Position numbers and translations under genes: made by a program. The notes beneath the pieces were generated by a model. The model worked only from the letters and a program-made list of their open reading frames with translations, was not told the origin of the DNA and ran no database searches. This document shows, piece after piece, positions 8,868-15,703 of a DNA stretch of 21,542 bases; positions within the stretch are counted from its first letter, which is position 1; each line of letters begins with the position of its first letter. The stretch spans positions 1 to 21,542 of the forward strand of contig CADDZH010000093.1 in NCBI GenBank assembly GCA_902812455.1. Direction: 5' to 3'. This stretch comes from Chloroflexota bacterium. GTDB lineage: Bacteria; Chloroflexota; Ktedonobacteria; Ktedonobacterales; Ktedonobacteraceae.

Positions 8868-9017
8868 GCGTGGTTAGTAGTGGTTAGTGAAGGAAGGAAA
8901 CGTAGGGGCAAGGGGTGCAGGGGGATGGTGCTCACAAGGGTAGGTTTTTCCGTGAACGCGCCTCTTAAGCAGATCGTCGCCTGATGATTTTTGCCAACCG
9001 GATAGGGAAAGGCTGTA

Positions 9018-9041
9018 GGGACAGGGCCTTGTGCCTGTCCT
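9018..9041. repeat. REP-like hairpin repeat unit
   Basis: GGACAGG (9019-9025) and CCTGTCC (9034-9040) form a 7-bp stem, preceded by GTAG. A related but less perfect unit with GGGGCCTTGTGCTTGTCCCC lies near 9154-9173, and a degenerate GTAGGGGC copy at about 8902-8909. Confidence 0.5.
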
Positions 9042-9293
9042 GCTCGGGGGCCACGATATGCAGCTCCTCATTCCCTGTTTCGGGTGTCAAAGTTCATTAG
9101 GGACTTGTAGAAGCTCGATGTATCGAAGCTGTGGGTGCAGGCGAGGATGGGAAGGGGCCTTGTGCTTGTCCCCGTGCCTCCGCTTGCCCTCATCAAATGC
9201 AGCCAGAAATTACAGACCGCTTGCTAAAAGTATACCATGTAGAAGCGTGATTTACAAGAGAGGTTGCAGATACGGCCTTACTGGATCGTCCCT

Positions 9294-9319
9294 GTAGGGG
9301 CAGGGCTTGTCCCTGCCCT
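9294..9319. repeat. REP-like hairpin repeat unit (GTAGGGGC type)
   Basis: GGGCAGGG (9298-9305) pairs perfectly with CCCTGCCC (9311-9318) over a CTTGT loop, led by GTAG. Same core as the units at 9018-9041, 5481-5501 (minus strand) and 19658-19686. Confidence 0.55.
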
Positions 9320-9384
9320 GAGCGAAGCGCAGCGAAGGGGAAACATCCGCTGCCGATCGACACAGATCCTTCGCTGCGCTCAGG
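9317..9384. repeat. Inverted repeat pair with CCTGAGCG...CAGCGAAGG core
   Basis: The arm 9317-9338 (CCTGAGCG, a 5-nt insert, CAGCGAAGG) is the reverse complement of 9368-9384 (CCTTCGCTGCGCTCAGG) apart from the insert. From memory this core belongs to a short dispersed repeat seen in many bacterial genomes, including Chloroflexota, where it is followed by ATGACA as it is here. Confidence 0.6.
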
Positions 9385-9413
9385 ATGACATCCTGCTAGC
9401 AGGATGTCATCCT
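9382..9413. repeat. Perfect 32-nt palindrome 3' of the sigma factor gene
   Basis: Sixteen bases from AGGATGACAT to GCT are followed by their exact reverse complement, with GCTAGC at the centre and no spacer. It ends 9 nt beyond the sigma factor stop codon and abuts the inverted repeat above. It may act as a 3' hairpin or terminator for the sigma gene, but it has no T run. Confidence 0.75.
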
Positions 9414-9422
9414 AATAGGCAG

Positions 9423-10445
9423 TTAGGCGTAATCCCGCAGCAAATGCACTTGAACGGGATGCCGCAGCGTGCGCAGAGCTTTTACTTCGATCTGGCGAAT
9501 ACGCTCGCGAGTCAGTTTGAAGTATGCGCTCAGCTCTTCCAGTGTATGACAGTATCCATCATGGAGGCCGTAGCGCAGCTCAATCACCTGGCGCTCGCGT
9601 TGATTGAGCGCCTCCATCGCATTGGAAATCTGGTCGCGCAGTACCTGGTGGGTCACCACCTCAGCCGGTGTAACTGACTGCGTATCCTCCAGAGTATCGG
9701 CCAGGTGATACTGCTCATCGTCGATCAAGGGAGCATCGAGCGAGATAGGCGCCTCTGCCATGCTCTGCAGCTCCACGACGCGCTCCTTCGGCAGCTTGGC
9801 TGCGCGAGCAATCTCCTCCGGTAAGGGATCGCGACCCAGCTCCTGGTAGAGGTGACGTGAAACGCGCTTGATCTTGTAGATAAGCTCAACCACGTGAACG
9901 GGAATATGAATAGCGCGGGTATGCTCAGCCACGGCCCGGCTGATAGCCTGCCGGATCCACCATGTAGCATACGTGCTGAAGCGAAAACCGCGAGCGGGAT
10001 CGAATTTCTGCGCTGCGCGGATCAACCCCAGATTGCCCTCCTGTACCAGGTCGAGCAAAGAAACGCCGTTGTTGCAATAGCGTTTGGCAATGCTCACAAC
10101 CAGGCGCAGGTTCGCCTCGACAAGCTGCTGCTGCGCCTCCAGATCGCCTTCCGCCACGCGCCAGGCAAGTTTCATTTCTTGTTCGGCGCTCAGCAATGGG
10201 TAGCGTCCAATTTCTCCTAAATACTGCCGGATCGCATTATCGACCAGATTCTCACCGGCGTCTTCTTCGTCCTCCACTACCTCCTCATCTTCATCCATTA
10301 CCTCGCCCCCGGCGAGGCTGTCTTCGTCCTCGTCCCGGTACAGGTCATCATACGTGCCAGTGAACTGGCACTCTACATCTTCATCATAGTCTTTCTTACT
10401 AATAGGTAAAACTTCGCCAAATCCTTTTTTGATCATGGCTACCAT
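9423..10445 (-). CDS. RNA polymerase sigma factor, SigA/RpoD family (group 1 or 2)
   Basis: A 340-aa sigma-70 protein that directs RNA polymerase to -10/-35 promoters. Region 1.2 about 68-101 (AIRQYLGEIGRYPLLSAEQE), region 2 about 107-177 with LLDLVQEGNLGLIRAAQKFD and the -10 reader GFRFSTYATWWIRQAISRAV, region 3 about 186-262, region 4 about 275-328 with the helix-turn-helix LTRERIRQIEVKALRTLRHP. Region 1.1 is replaced by a short acidic run (37-64, Asp/Glu-rich). Start: GGAGAAGG (10458-10451) ends 5 nt before ATG 10445. The longer reading from 10526 has no ribosome site there and adds a Cys/Arg-rich segment unlike sigma factors. Whether it is the primary sigma or a close group 2 paralogue cannot be told from one gene; promoters in this window fit sigma-70 recognition. 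Confidence 0.92.
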   Translation of the reverse strand: MVAMIKKGFGEVLPISKKDYDEDVECQFTGTYDDLYRDEDEDSLAGGEVMDEDEEVVEDEEDAGENLVDNAIRQYLGEIGRYPLLSAEQEMKLAWRVAEGDLEAQQQLVEANLRLVVSIAKRYCNNGVSLLDLVQEGNLGLIRAAQKFDPARGFRFSTYATWWIRQAISRAVAEHTRAIHIPVHVVELIYKIKRVSRHLYQELGRDPLPEEIARAAKLPKERVVELQSMAEAPISLDAPLIDDEQYHLADTLEDTQSVTPAEVVTHQVLRDQISNAMEALNQRERQVIELRYGLHDGYCHTLEELSAYFKLTRERIRQIEVKALRTLRHPVQVHLLRDYA

Positions 10446-10542
10446 ACAAACCTTCTCCAATCCACTTTCCACATCTTGGTAACCGGAGATGCGTGTGCAT
10501 GCCTTCCTCGCGCGTTCCCTACACAAGGAATTTTTCCCGCAG

Positions 10543-10551
10543 TGCTATAAT
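10543..10551 (+). promoter_or_regulatory. Extended -10 promoter, plus strand, within the sigma gene leader
   Basis: TGC-TATAAT with a perfect -10 (10546-10551) but no good -35. It points away from the sigma gene, towards the surface protein gene at 10924, which would give a leader of about 365 nt. It overlaps the expected 5' untranslated region of the sigma gene on the other strand. Confidence 0.35.
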
Positions 10552-10607
10552 GAGAATAGAGTGGGTACACGCACACGCGCCGAAATCTTTTCGGCTGTAT
10601 CCCCCCT

Positions 10608-10636
10608 ATTGTCTACATATGCAAGATATATGCCAA
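10608..10636 (-). promoter_or_regulatory. Promoter for the sigma factor gene
   Basis: The minus strand has TTGGCA (10636-10631), a 17-nt spacer and GACAAT (10613-10608): 5/6 and 4/6 matches to the sigma-70 consensus. Transcription near 10601 gives a leader of about 155 nt containing a 7-bp hairpin (10579-10595, GCCGAAA / TTTCGGC). Confidence 0.4.
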
Positions 10637-10923
10637 CATACAAGTGTAGGGATATGTTTCGCATATCGAGCATTAAAGCCTTTCCATAAGCCTGAGCTTT
10701 GAGACCCTAAAAGCCTCAACCGTGAATTTTTTCCACTCGCTGCGGATATTTCCCCATGCTACGCATATATTCCAAAATCAACGAGAATGCCGTTTATTTG
10801 CATGAAATACCTGCTTATGCAGTAGCCCGGCTTTGCCCAGGCTTGCAGCGTCCACAAACGCTCAGCATCTGATCTGTCTCTATTTTATCTCTATGCCTGA
10901 AGTGATTGACGAAAGAAAGTGTT
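10637..10923. other. Non-coding stretch before the surface protein gene
   Basis: No credible gene on either strand. I see a small hairpin (GATATG, 5-nt loop, CATATC near 10652-10668) and several loose -10-like AT-rich words, but no promoter with both boxes and no riboswitch class that I can name. Confidence 0.4.
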
Positions 10924-12546
10924 ATGCAGGTAGATAAGCGGCGACGAGCTTCTCATTCCTCCGTCTGGATTGACCCGGCGGTTGCTTCGTTCTTTAGTGG
11001 CGAGCCTGGCGAGGACAATATTCATTACAACCCGCCGGCGAGCCATACTGTAAACGCTTCCTCTTCCTCAGGAAGCGTACACAGGACAGGCAGCGCTAAA
11101 CGGTTCAACCCGGATACGCCTATTCCACCACACGCACACCCTCAACAGGCAGAAAAAGTGAAAGTACGCCCGGCGTATCCTCCTGCCCGCCCTCGCCCGG
11201 CAGAAGACAACGATGTCACTCGCATTCCCACTGTGCCGCCTCCCACCATCTGGGAATATGAATCTGCTAATTTCGAAGCAGAGAGCAGTCTTTCTGCTCT
11301 TTCCCTGGTGCTCGATGCTCCAACGCATCCTCCCAAAGCAACTAGACGACTGCCAGCTATTGAAGAAGCCGATACCATCCCTTCCAGTACAGGGCGGAAC
11401 GATGATTTTCATCACATCGATGAGATAGATACAGCCCTTTCCAGGCAGGCTACTTCTTTTCATTCGCAGTTGACCACTGTACATCCAGGAGAAGCAGCAC
11501 TACCATCCTGGACGGCAGGGGGCGACAAGCAATCGATGTATGCCCGCCGGCTTGCTGAATTGAGAGCTGCTAAACCTCCTGCCCTCTATAGAAATCTGAA
11601 TAACTTCCAGCTTCCTCGCACACAATCCCTTTTCCGGCACCCGCTCGATCGCCTGCGCTGGTGGTTGTTACGCCCTGGGCACATCGAATTTGTCTTATGG
11701 CTGGGCGGCACGATCCTTCTCATGGGTATCACTCTCGCCCTGCTCTTCGCCACTGCCTTGAGCCTGTGGACTCCTTCTGGCCAACAAAGTACATCAACGC
11801 CTGCCGGTTCAGCGAACACTACCGGCCATAGCTCAACTGCCAGCACAACACCCGGCGTGGCGCTCACCCTTGAGAATAAAGGGCCGCTGCTGCCGGGGCA
11901 GGCTCTTCAGCTTCATGGACAGGGGTTTGGCGCCAACGGCACTATCGCCCTTTCGCACGATCAAAACCTGCCCTGCCAGCCAGATGCAGTGGTGGCAGAT
12001 GAGCATGGCTCCTTTACCGCCAGCATCGATGATTCATCCTGGGCTCCTGGCCAGCACACCATCCTGGCTCGCGACCGTAAATCTAACCGCACAGCGATGC
12101 TCTCTCTTACTCTTGTCGCCGGGCCATCTGGACAAAATGCAACATCTACACCCACAAGCGGCGCCACAACCCCTGTACCAGGAGGCAATCCCGGCAGCAC
12201 ACCCACTCCTGGGAATGGCAAACCGACACCCGGGCCTACACCACAACCTACTGCCGTTGTCACTCCACCTCCTACGCCCACGCCGACACAGCCGCCAACA
12301 CCAACACCCGGCACCACTCCAACACCGGGCGTTACACCCACACCCAGCGTGTCACCCTCCTCATCTTCGTCCAATACAGGAACACAAGGAAGCAACACTG
12401 CCATAGCATTCGGTATGACCGGCAGCCCGCTTCACGCTTCTCCCAATCTCGGCTCCTGGCTCTGGCTACTCATCCTCGGATACACCGCTGCCATGCTCAT
12501 GCTTGGTATTGCCGGAGTCATGCGCAAAAGACGCAAGATCTATTAG
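10924..12546 (+). CDS. Two-TM surface-anchored protein with extracellular Ig-like segment and Pro/Thr-rich stalk
   Basis: 540 aa, family not recognised. Residues 1-250 are hydrophilic, rich in Pro/Ser and probably unstructured and cytoplasmic. TM1 is about 254-281 (IEFVLWLGGTILLMGITLAL onward). A beta-rich segment, about 309-400, follows the pattern of IPT/Ig-like modules: GPLLPGQALQLHGQGFGANG, then GSFTASIDDSSWAPGQHTIL. Residues about 404-484 are a Thr/Pro/Gly stalk, and TM2 (about 511-533) ends in a basic RKRRKIY tail. This implies N-in and C-in topology with a loop outside; there is no LPxTG motif. Start: the frame opens at a TTG at 10906, but GAAAG stands close to the ATG at 10924; neither site is strong. 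Possible roles are wall attachment or sensing through the long cytoplasmic arm. Confidence 0.75.
   Translation: MQVDKRRRASHSSVWIDPAVASFFSGEPGEDNIHYNPPASHTVNASSSSGSVHRTGSAKRFNPDTPIPPHAHPQQAEKVKVRPAYPPARPRPAEDNDVTRIPTVPPPTIWEYESANFEAESSLSALSLVLDAPTHPPKATRRLPAIEEADTIPSSTGRNDDFHHIDEIDTALSRQATSFHSQLTTVHPGEAALPSWTAGGDKQSMYARRLAELRAAKPPALYRNLNNFQLPRTQSLFRHPLDRLRWWLLRPGHIEFVLWLGGTILLMGITLALLFATALSLWTPSGQQSTSTPAGSANTTGHSSTASTTPGVALTLENKGPLLPGQALQLHGQGFGANGTIALSHDQNLPCQPDAVVADEHGSFTASIDDSSWAPGQHTILARDRKSNRTAMLSLTLVAGPSGQNATSTPTSGATTPVPGGNPGSTPTPGNGKPTPGPTPQPTAVVTPPPTPTPTQPPTPTPGTTPTPGVTPTPSVSPSSSSSNTGTQGSNTAIAFGMTGSPLHASPNLGSWLWLLILGYTAAMLMLGIAGVMRKRRKIY
12133..12375 (+). repeat. Low-complexity Thr/Pro-coding tract
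   Basis: Irregular ACACCC/CCAACA-type repeats encode the Thr-Pro-Gly stalk of the surface protein (its residues about 404-484). There is no fixed period, but such tracts often vary in length between strains. Confidence 0.6.
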
Positions 12547-12584
12547 GCCGCCTTCTTCCTCGCATTCCGGCTTTATCGTATAGG

Positions 12585-12740
12585 ATGCCAGGCCGAAATA
12601 TAGAACTTCACCGCCGCGAAGAGCAAAGATGGACAATCTACACTTTTGAACCGCCAGACAGCATTGTACTAGAAAGTCTTGACATCCAATTCCCTCTTGA
12701 AGAAGCCTATGAAGGAACCAGCCTGTTCCCCGAATCGTAA
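12585..12740 (+). pseudogene. C-terminal remnant of a Uma2-family (DUF820) endonuclease-like gene
   Basis: A 51-codon frame reads NIELHRREEQRWTIYTFEPP, then DSIVLESLDIQFPLEEAYEG and a few residues to TAA. This is the pattern of the last strands of Uma2 proteins (Trp, then D-x-V-x-L-x-S-L-x-x-x-x-PL-x-x-x-YE). The N-terminal catalytic part is absent upstream, where the surface protein gene ends 38 nt earlier. No ribosome site is seen. The family call is from pattern memory; it could also be a free small ORF. Confidence 0.45.
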
Positions 12741-12757
12741 CGCTGAACCCAACTCAT

Positions 12758-12786
12758 TTGCCCCCATGCGCGGACAGATGTATAAT
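12758..12786 (+). promoter_or_regulatory. Promoter for the eight-TM membrane protein
   Basis: TTGCCC (12758-12763), a 17-nt spacer and a perfect TATAAT (12781-12786). Transcription near 12793 would lie inside the upstream in-frame extension, which supports the later ATG at 12859 as the start. Confidence 0.55.
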
Positions 12787-12858
12787 CTGTACGAGATTAA
12801 GGACTCTTCTTCACAAGTGAACCTTGCTATAAGACACGCTAAAAGGAATTACTTTTGT

Positions 12859-13896
12859 ATGATAATAACGTTACCACTGGTGCTCTTTATTGTCATGTGC
12901 GAACTCGCCATTGGAGCATTCACAGTCATGTTTGTGCTCGACTGGCGCAACCTGGTCAAGCGCAACTTCCTCGTGTTATATGGAATCATTTACATCGGCC
13001 TTGCTGCACTGACCTACGTGGTCCAGCAGAATTTTTCGACGCCTTCCCTCCTCAATACGTTCCCGCAACTGGATAAGGCGTGGACGGGCTACGAGACACT
13101 TCCCATGCTGCTGTTCGTGCTGCTGATGCTCCCATATAACCTCTTCCTCTGGCTGGATAAAAATGCCGGCGTGGATGGCAAGGAGAAAGCTGCGGCCATC
13201 GCCCGCACGGCGGCAGAAGGAGATGGCGACGGCAAGAACACAACCAGCAGTACCGGCTCAGGGCATATTTCAGCATCTCCAGCGCGTATCTTACGCCTGG
13301 TTTCCGGCTCGCTGGTGGTGCTGGCCGGATTGATCACGCTCTTCGTGATGGCGATGATCTATCGTCCCCTGGCTGAGGCAAATCTGGGCGGAACGTTCAC
13401 AGTCATCAGCTTCTTCGCGGCTGCCATGACGCTCGGTGGCGTGATGACCGCCATGTGGCTGGGCCACTGGTACCTGGTTACGCCCGCGCTCTCCGAAAAA
13501 CCCTTGCAATTTGCGACCACGCTGGTGCTGATAGGCGTCGTGATACAGATAGTGGCTGCCCTCGCTATGGGGCCTGCGACAATCTCTTCCTCTAAGACAT
13601 CGACAGCCACAGCACCTGTCGTGAAACCGGCAGCTACCGCAACTCCGGCGCCACATGGCACAGCAGTTGTGAAACCGGCCAATGTGCCCGTCATCGCTCC
13701 GGTCAGCACAACTGTGATAGTCTGGCTGCGCATCCTGGTCAGTTTTGTGCTCCCGCTCGTGCTGGGCAGCCTGGCCTGGATACTCATTCGCGGGCGGTCG
13801 TTTCAATCCGCCACCGGCATGTTATACCTGATCGTGGTATGCACACTGGCAGGCGAAGGCCTTGCTCGCGGCCTGCTATTGATGGGATTGACGTAA
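12859..13896 (+). CDS. Multi-pass (about 8 TM) membrane protein of unknown function
   Basis: 345 aa. Hydrophobic spans are at about 3-27, 37-55, 79-99, 147-168, 179-201, 218-238, 286-310 and 318-342. A hydrophilic Gly/Lys-rich loop (about 101-142) and an Ala/Pro/Thr/Val linker with repeated VVKPA (about 244-284) separate them. The most conserved-looking part is AMWLGHWYLVTPALSEKPL (198-216); its histidine could bind a cofactor, but no heme or transport motif can be named. The frame is open back to 12679, but the promoter at 12758-12786 and AAAAGGAA (12841-12848), 10 nt before this ATG, decide the start. It ends just before a strong bidirectional hairpin. Confidence 0.72.
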   Translation: MIITLPLVLFIVMCELAIGAFTVMFVLDWRNLVKRNFLVLYGIIYIGLAALTYVVQQNFSTPSLLNTFPQLDKAWTGYETLPMLLFVLLMLPYNLFLWLDKNAGVDGKEKAAAIARTAAEGDGDGKNTTSSTGSGHISASPARILRLVSGSLVVLAGLITLFVMAMIYRPLAEANLGGTFTVISFFAAAMTLGGVMTAMWLGHWYLVTPALSEKPLQFATTLVLIGVVIQIVAALAMGPATISSSKTSTATAPVVKPAATATPAPHGTAVVKPANVPVIAPVSTTVIVWLRILVSFVLPLVLGSLAWILIRGRSFQSATGMLYLIVVCTLAGEGLARGLLLMGLT

Positions 13897-13900
13897 AGAA

Positions 13901-13929
13901 GTTCAGGACAACCGGCGGTTGCCCTGAAC
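13901..13929. terminator. Bidirectional terminator between convergent genes
   Basis: GTTCAGG (13901-13907) pairs with CCTGAAC (13923-13929); after one mismatch CAACC pairs with GGTTG over a GGC loop. It sits 4 nt after the membrane protein stop and 9 nt beyond the stop of the acyl-CoA synthetase. T-rich DNA flanks both sides, though without a long T run. Confidence 0.65.
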
Positions 13930-13938
13930 CACGTTTAA

Positions 13939-15546
13939 TTATTGTTGTCCTCTGCGGGCTAATTCTCGTTCCTTCAGTTCGCGGCGCAGAATCTTCCCGG
14001 ATGGAACCTTCGGAATGGCCTCGATGAACTCGACGCTGTGGATCTTTTTGTACCCGGCCAGCTTGCCGTTGACAAAAGCCACAATCTCATCGGGTGTAGC
14101 CTCATGGCCCTTGCGGAGCACCACAAAGCCCTTGGGCAGCTCGCCGGCTTCGGGATCGGACACACCAATCACCGCTGCATCCATGACGGCGGGATGTTCG
14201 AGAAGCAGCGATTCTAGCTCGGCAGGAGCAATACCGAATCCTTTGTACTTGATCATCTCTTTTTTGCGGTCTACGATGTAGGTGTAGCCATCAGCATCGA
14301 CATGCCCAATATCGCCGGTGTAGAGCCAGCCGTTGCGCAAAGCGCGAGCCGTCTCCTCGGGAGCTTTCCAGTAGCCCTTCATGACCTGTGGCCCGCGAAT
14401 GATGATCTCCCCATCTTCGCCAACAGGCAACTCGCGCTCGCCCGTCTCGATATCGACGATTTTCTGCTCGGTATTATGAACGACTAAACCAACGCTATCC
14501 GGCCGTATCAGCGCGTCGTCTTTTGGCGGCGCATGGGTGAGCGGTGATGCTTCCGTCAGCCCATAGCCCTGTACGACTGCGATTCCCGTCTTCTCCTGCA
14601 CCCTGCGCGCGGGTTCAGCCGCCAGCGGCGCTGCGCCGGAGAGGATGAGGTGAACTGTCTTCAGCTTATCGGGGTCAAAAGGCGCGTTGGCCAGGGCCAG
14701 GATAATGGGTGGAACCGCGAAGATGTAGTTGACGCCATGCTTCTCGCATAGCTCCAACATTTGGGCAAAATCGAAGCGCTCCATCAGCACCTGGGTGCCG
14801 CTGCAGGCGAGGAAGCTACCCGTCAGCATGACGCCATAAATATGATAGAAGGGCAGGAAGAGCAGCGCCACGCTCTCCCATTGGGTACGCAACGTTAACA
14901 CGAACTGGAGATTATTGGAAACGAGATTGTGATGGGTGAGCATGGTGCCCTTCGGCAGGCCGGTCGTGCCCGAAGAATAGGGCAGGGCCAGCAGGTCATC
15001 GCCTCTGATATCGACGTGCGGTGGCGGCTTGGGAGAAGATTCGCGCAGCAGGCGGCCAAACGGAATGGCCTCGGGCATCCCTTCTGGCACATTTTGACCT
15101 GTGACAATGATATGCTTGAAATGCGGGAGCGAACTTCGCTCTAACACCGCCTTGAGCAGTGGCAGCAGTTCGCGCTGGATCAAGATACCCTTTGCCTCCG
15201 AGTTCTCAAGCTGGTAGGCAATTTCACGCTCTTTATACACAGGATTCATCGGGGTGACCACGACGCCGATGGAAGCTGCGGCGATAAAGGTGATGGTGTA
15301 CTCAGGGCGATTGGCGGTAAATATACACAGGCAATCTCCCTTTCTGAAGCCCATGTTGTACAGGCCATTGGCGATAGCATTGACCATCGAAACGACTTCA
15401 CGATAGGTAAGCACCAGATCGTGATAGATGATCGCCGGACGATCAGGCGTGCGCTGGGCAGCCATGCGCAATAGGTGGTCATAGGGTACATCAGGGAAAT
15501 CAACCGGTGGCCGGAAAAGCTCAGGCGCTACCATTTTTTCGGACAT
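13939..15546 (-). CDS. AMP-forming acyl-CoA synthetase / 4-coumarate-CoA ligase-like
   Basis: A 535-aa cytoplasmic ANL-family enzyme that activates a carboxylic acid with ATP and joins it to CoA. Core motifs are present: P-loop SSGTTGLPKGTML (191-203), A5 QGYGLTEAS (326-334), YTGD (409-412), hinge and A8 DRKKEMIKYKGFGIAPAELE (426-444 region), and the C-terminal PSGKILR (515-521) with catalytic K518. The layout fits 4CL and medium/long-chain ligases; the acid is not predictable. Start: AAAGGAA (15560-15554 region) stands 8 nt before ATG 15546; the open frame upstream to 15732 runs through the intergenic promoters and is not protein-like. Divergent from the GxGYxYP gene. Confidence 0.93.
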   Translation of the reverse strand: MSEKMVAPELFRPPVDFPDVPYDHLLRMAAQRTPDRPAIIYHDLVLTYREVVSMVNAIANGLYNMGFRKGDCLCIFTANRPEYTITFIAAASIGVVVTPMNPVYKEREIAYQLENSEAKGILIQRELLPLLKAVLERSSLPHFKHIIVTGQNVPEGMPEAIPFGRLLRESSPKPPPHVDIRGDDLLALPYSSGTTGLPKGTMLTHHNLVSNNLQFVLTLRTQWESVALLFLPFYHIYGVMLTGSFLACSGTQVLMERFDFAQMLELCEKHGVNYIFAVPPIILALANAPFDPDKLKTVHLILSGAAPLAAEPARRVQEKTGIAVVQGYGLTEASPLTHAPPKDDALIRPDSVGLVVHNTEQKIVDIETGERELPVGEDGEIIIRGPQVMKGYWKAPEETARALRNGWLYTGDIGHVDADGYTYIVDRKKEMIKYKGFGIAPAELESLLLEHPAVMDAAVIGVSDPEAGELPKGFVVLRKGHEATPDEIVAFVNGKLAGYKKIHSVEFIEAIPKVPSGKILRRELKERELARRGQQ

Positions 15547-15651
15547 GTACAGCGTTCCTTTCTCGCTCAACAGTGAGCAGGATATACGAGCAAGCGATAT
15601 CTTACTGTATATATTATGCATGCTATTCTGATAAGCGCAAGGATAAGAATA

Positions 15652-15660
15652 TGGTACAAT
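15652..15660 (+). promoter_or_regulatory. Extended -10 promoter for the GxGYxYP gene
   Basis: TGG-TACAAT (15652-15660) with an expected start near 15667 and a short leader of about 37 nt before ATG 15704. The -35 is weak. On the other strand a possible promoter for the acyl-CoA synthetase (TTGCGC, 16 nt, CATAAT, near 15613-15640) is less certain. Confidence 0.45.
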
Positions 15661-15703
15661 CATAATACTTACCACAACCACAAAAGAACAGGGGAACACG
15701 CAT

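Larger units (their letters stand above)
8868..9422. other. Repeat-rich gap without genes between terL-like gene and sigma factor
   Basis: About 555 nt with no credible coding sequence on either strand. It holds a 10-bp tandem repeat (8869-8888), several GTAGGGGC/CCTTGTG repeat units, an inverted repeat pair (9317-9338 with 9368-9384) and a perfect palindrome (9382-9413). I found no promoter for the terminase-like gene here. Confidence 0.6.

Noticed and set aside
9018..9319. CRISPR array in the repeat-rich gap
   Set aside because: The repeats are unequal, irregularly spaced hairpin units of mixed length, with no constant repeat and spacer lengths and no cas genes.
10446..10526. Longer N-terminus of the sigma factor from 10526
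   Set aside because: No ribosome site there; the added residues are unlike sigma factors, while GGAGAAGG sits correctly before 10445.
12679..12684. Perfect TTGACA box
   Set aside because: No -10 at 16-18 nt; the next TATGAA is 23 nt away. Probably part of the decayed Uma2-like coding sequence.
12679..12858. Earlier start of the eight-TM protein at 12679
   Set aside because: A TATAAT promoter lies inside that stretch and a ribosome site precedes the ATG at 12859; the stretch also overlaps the Uma2-like tail in another frame.
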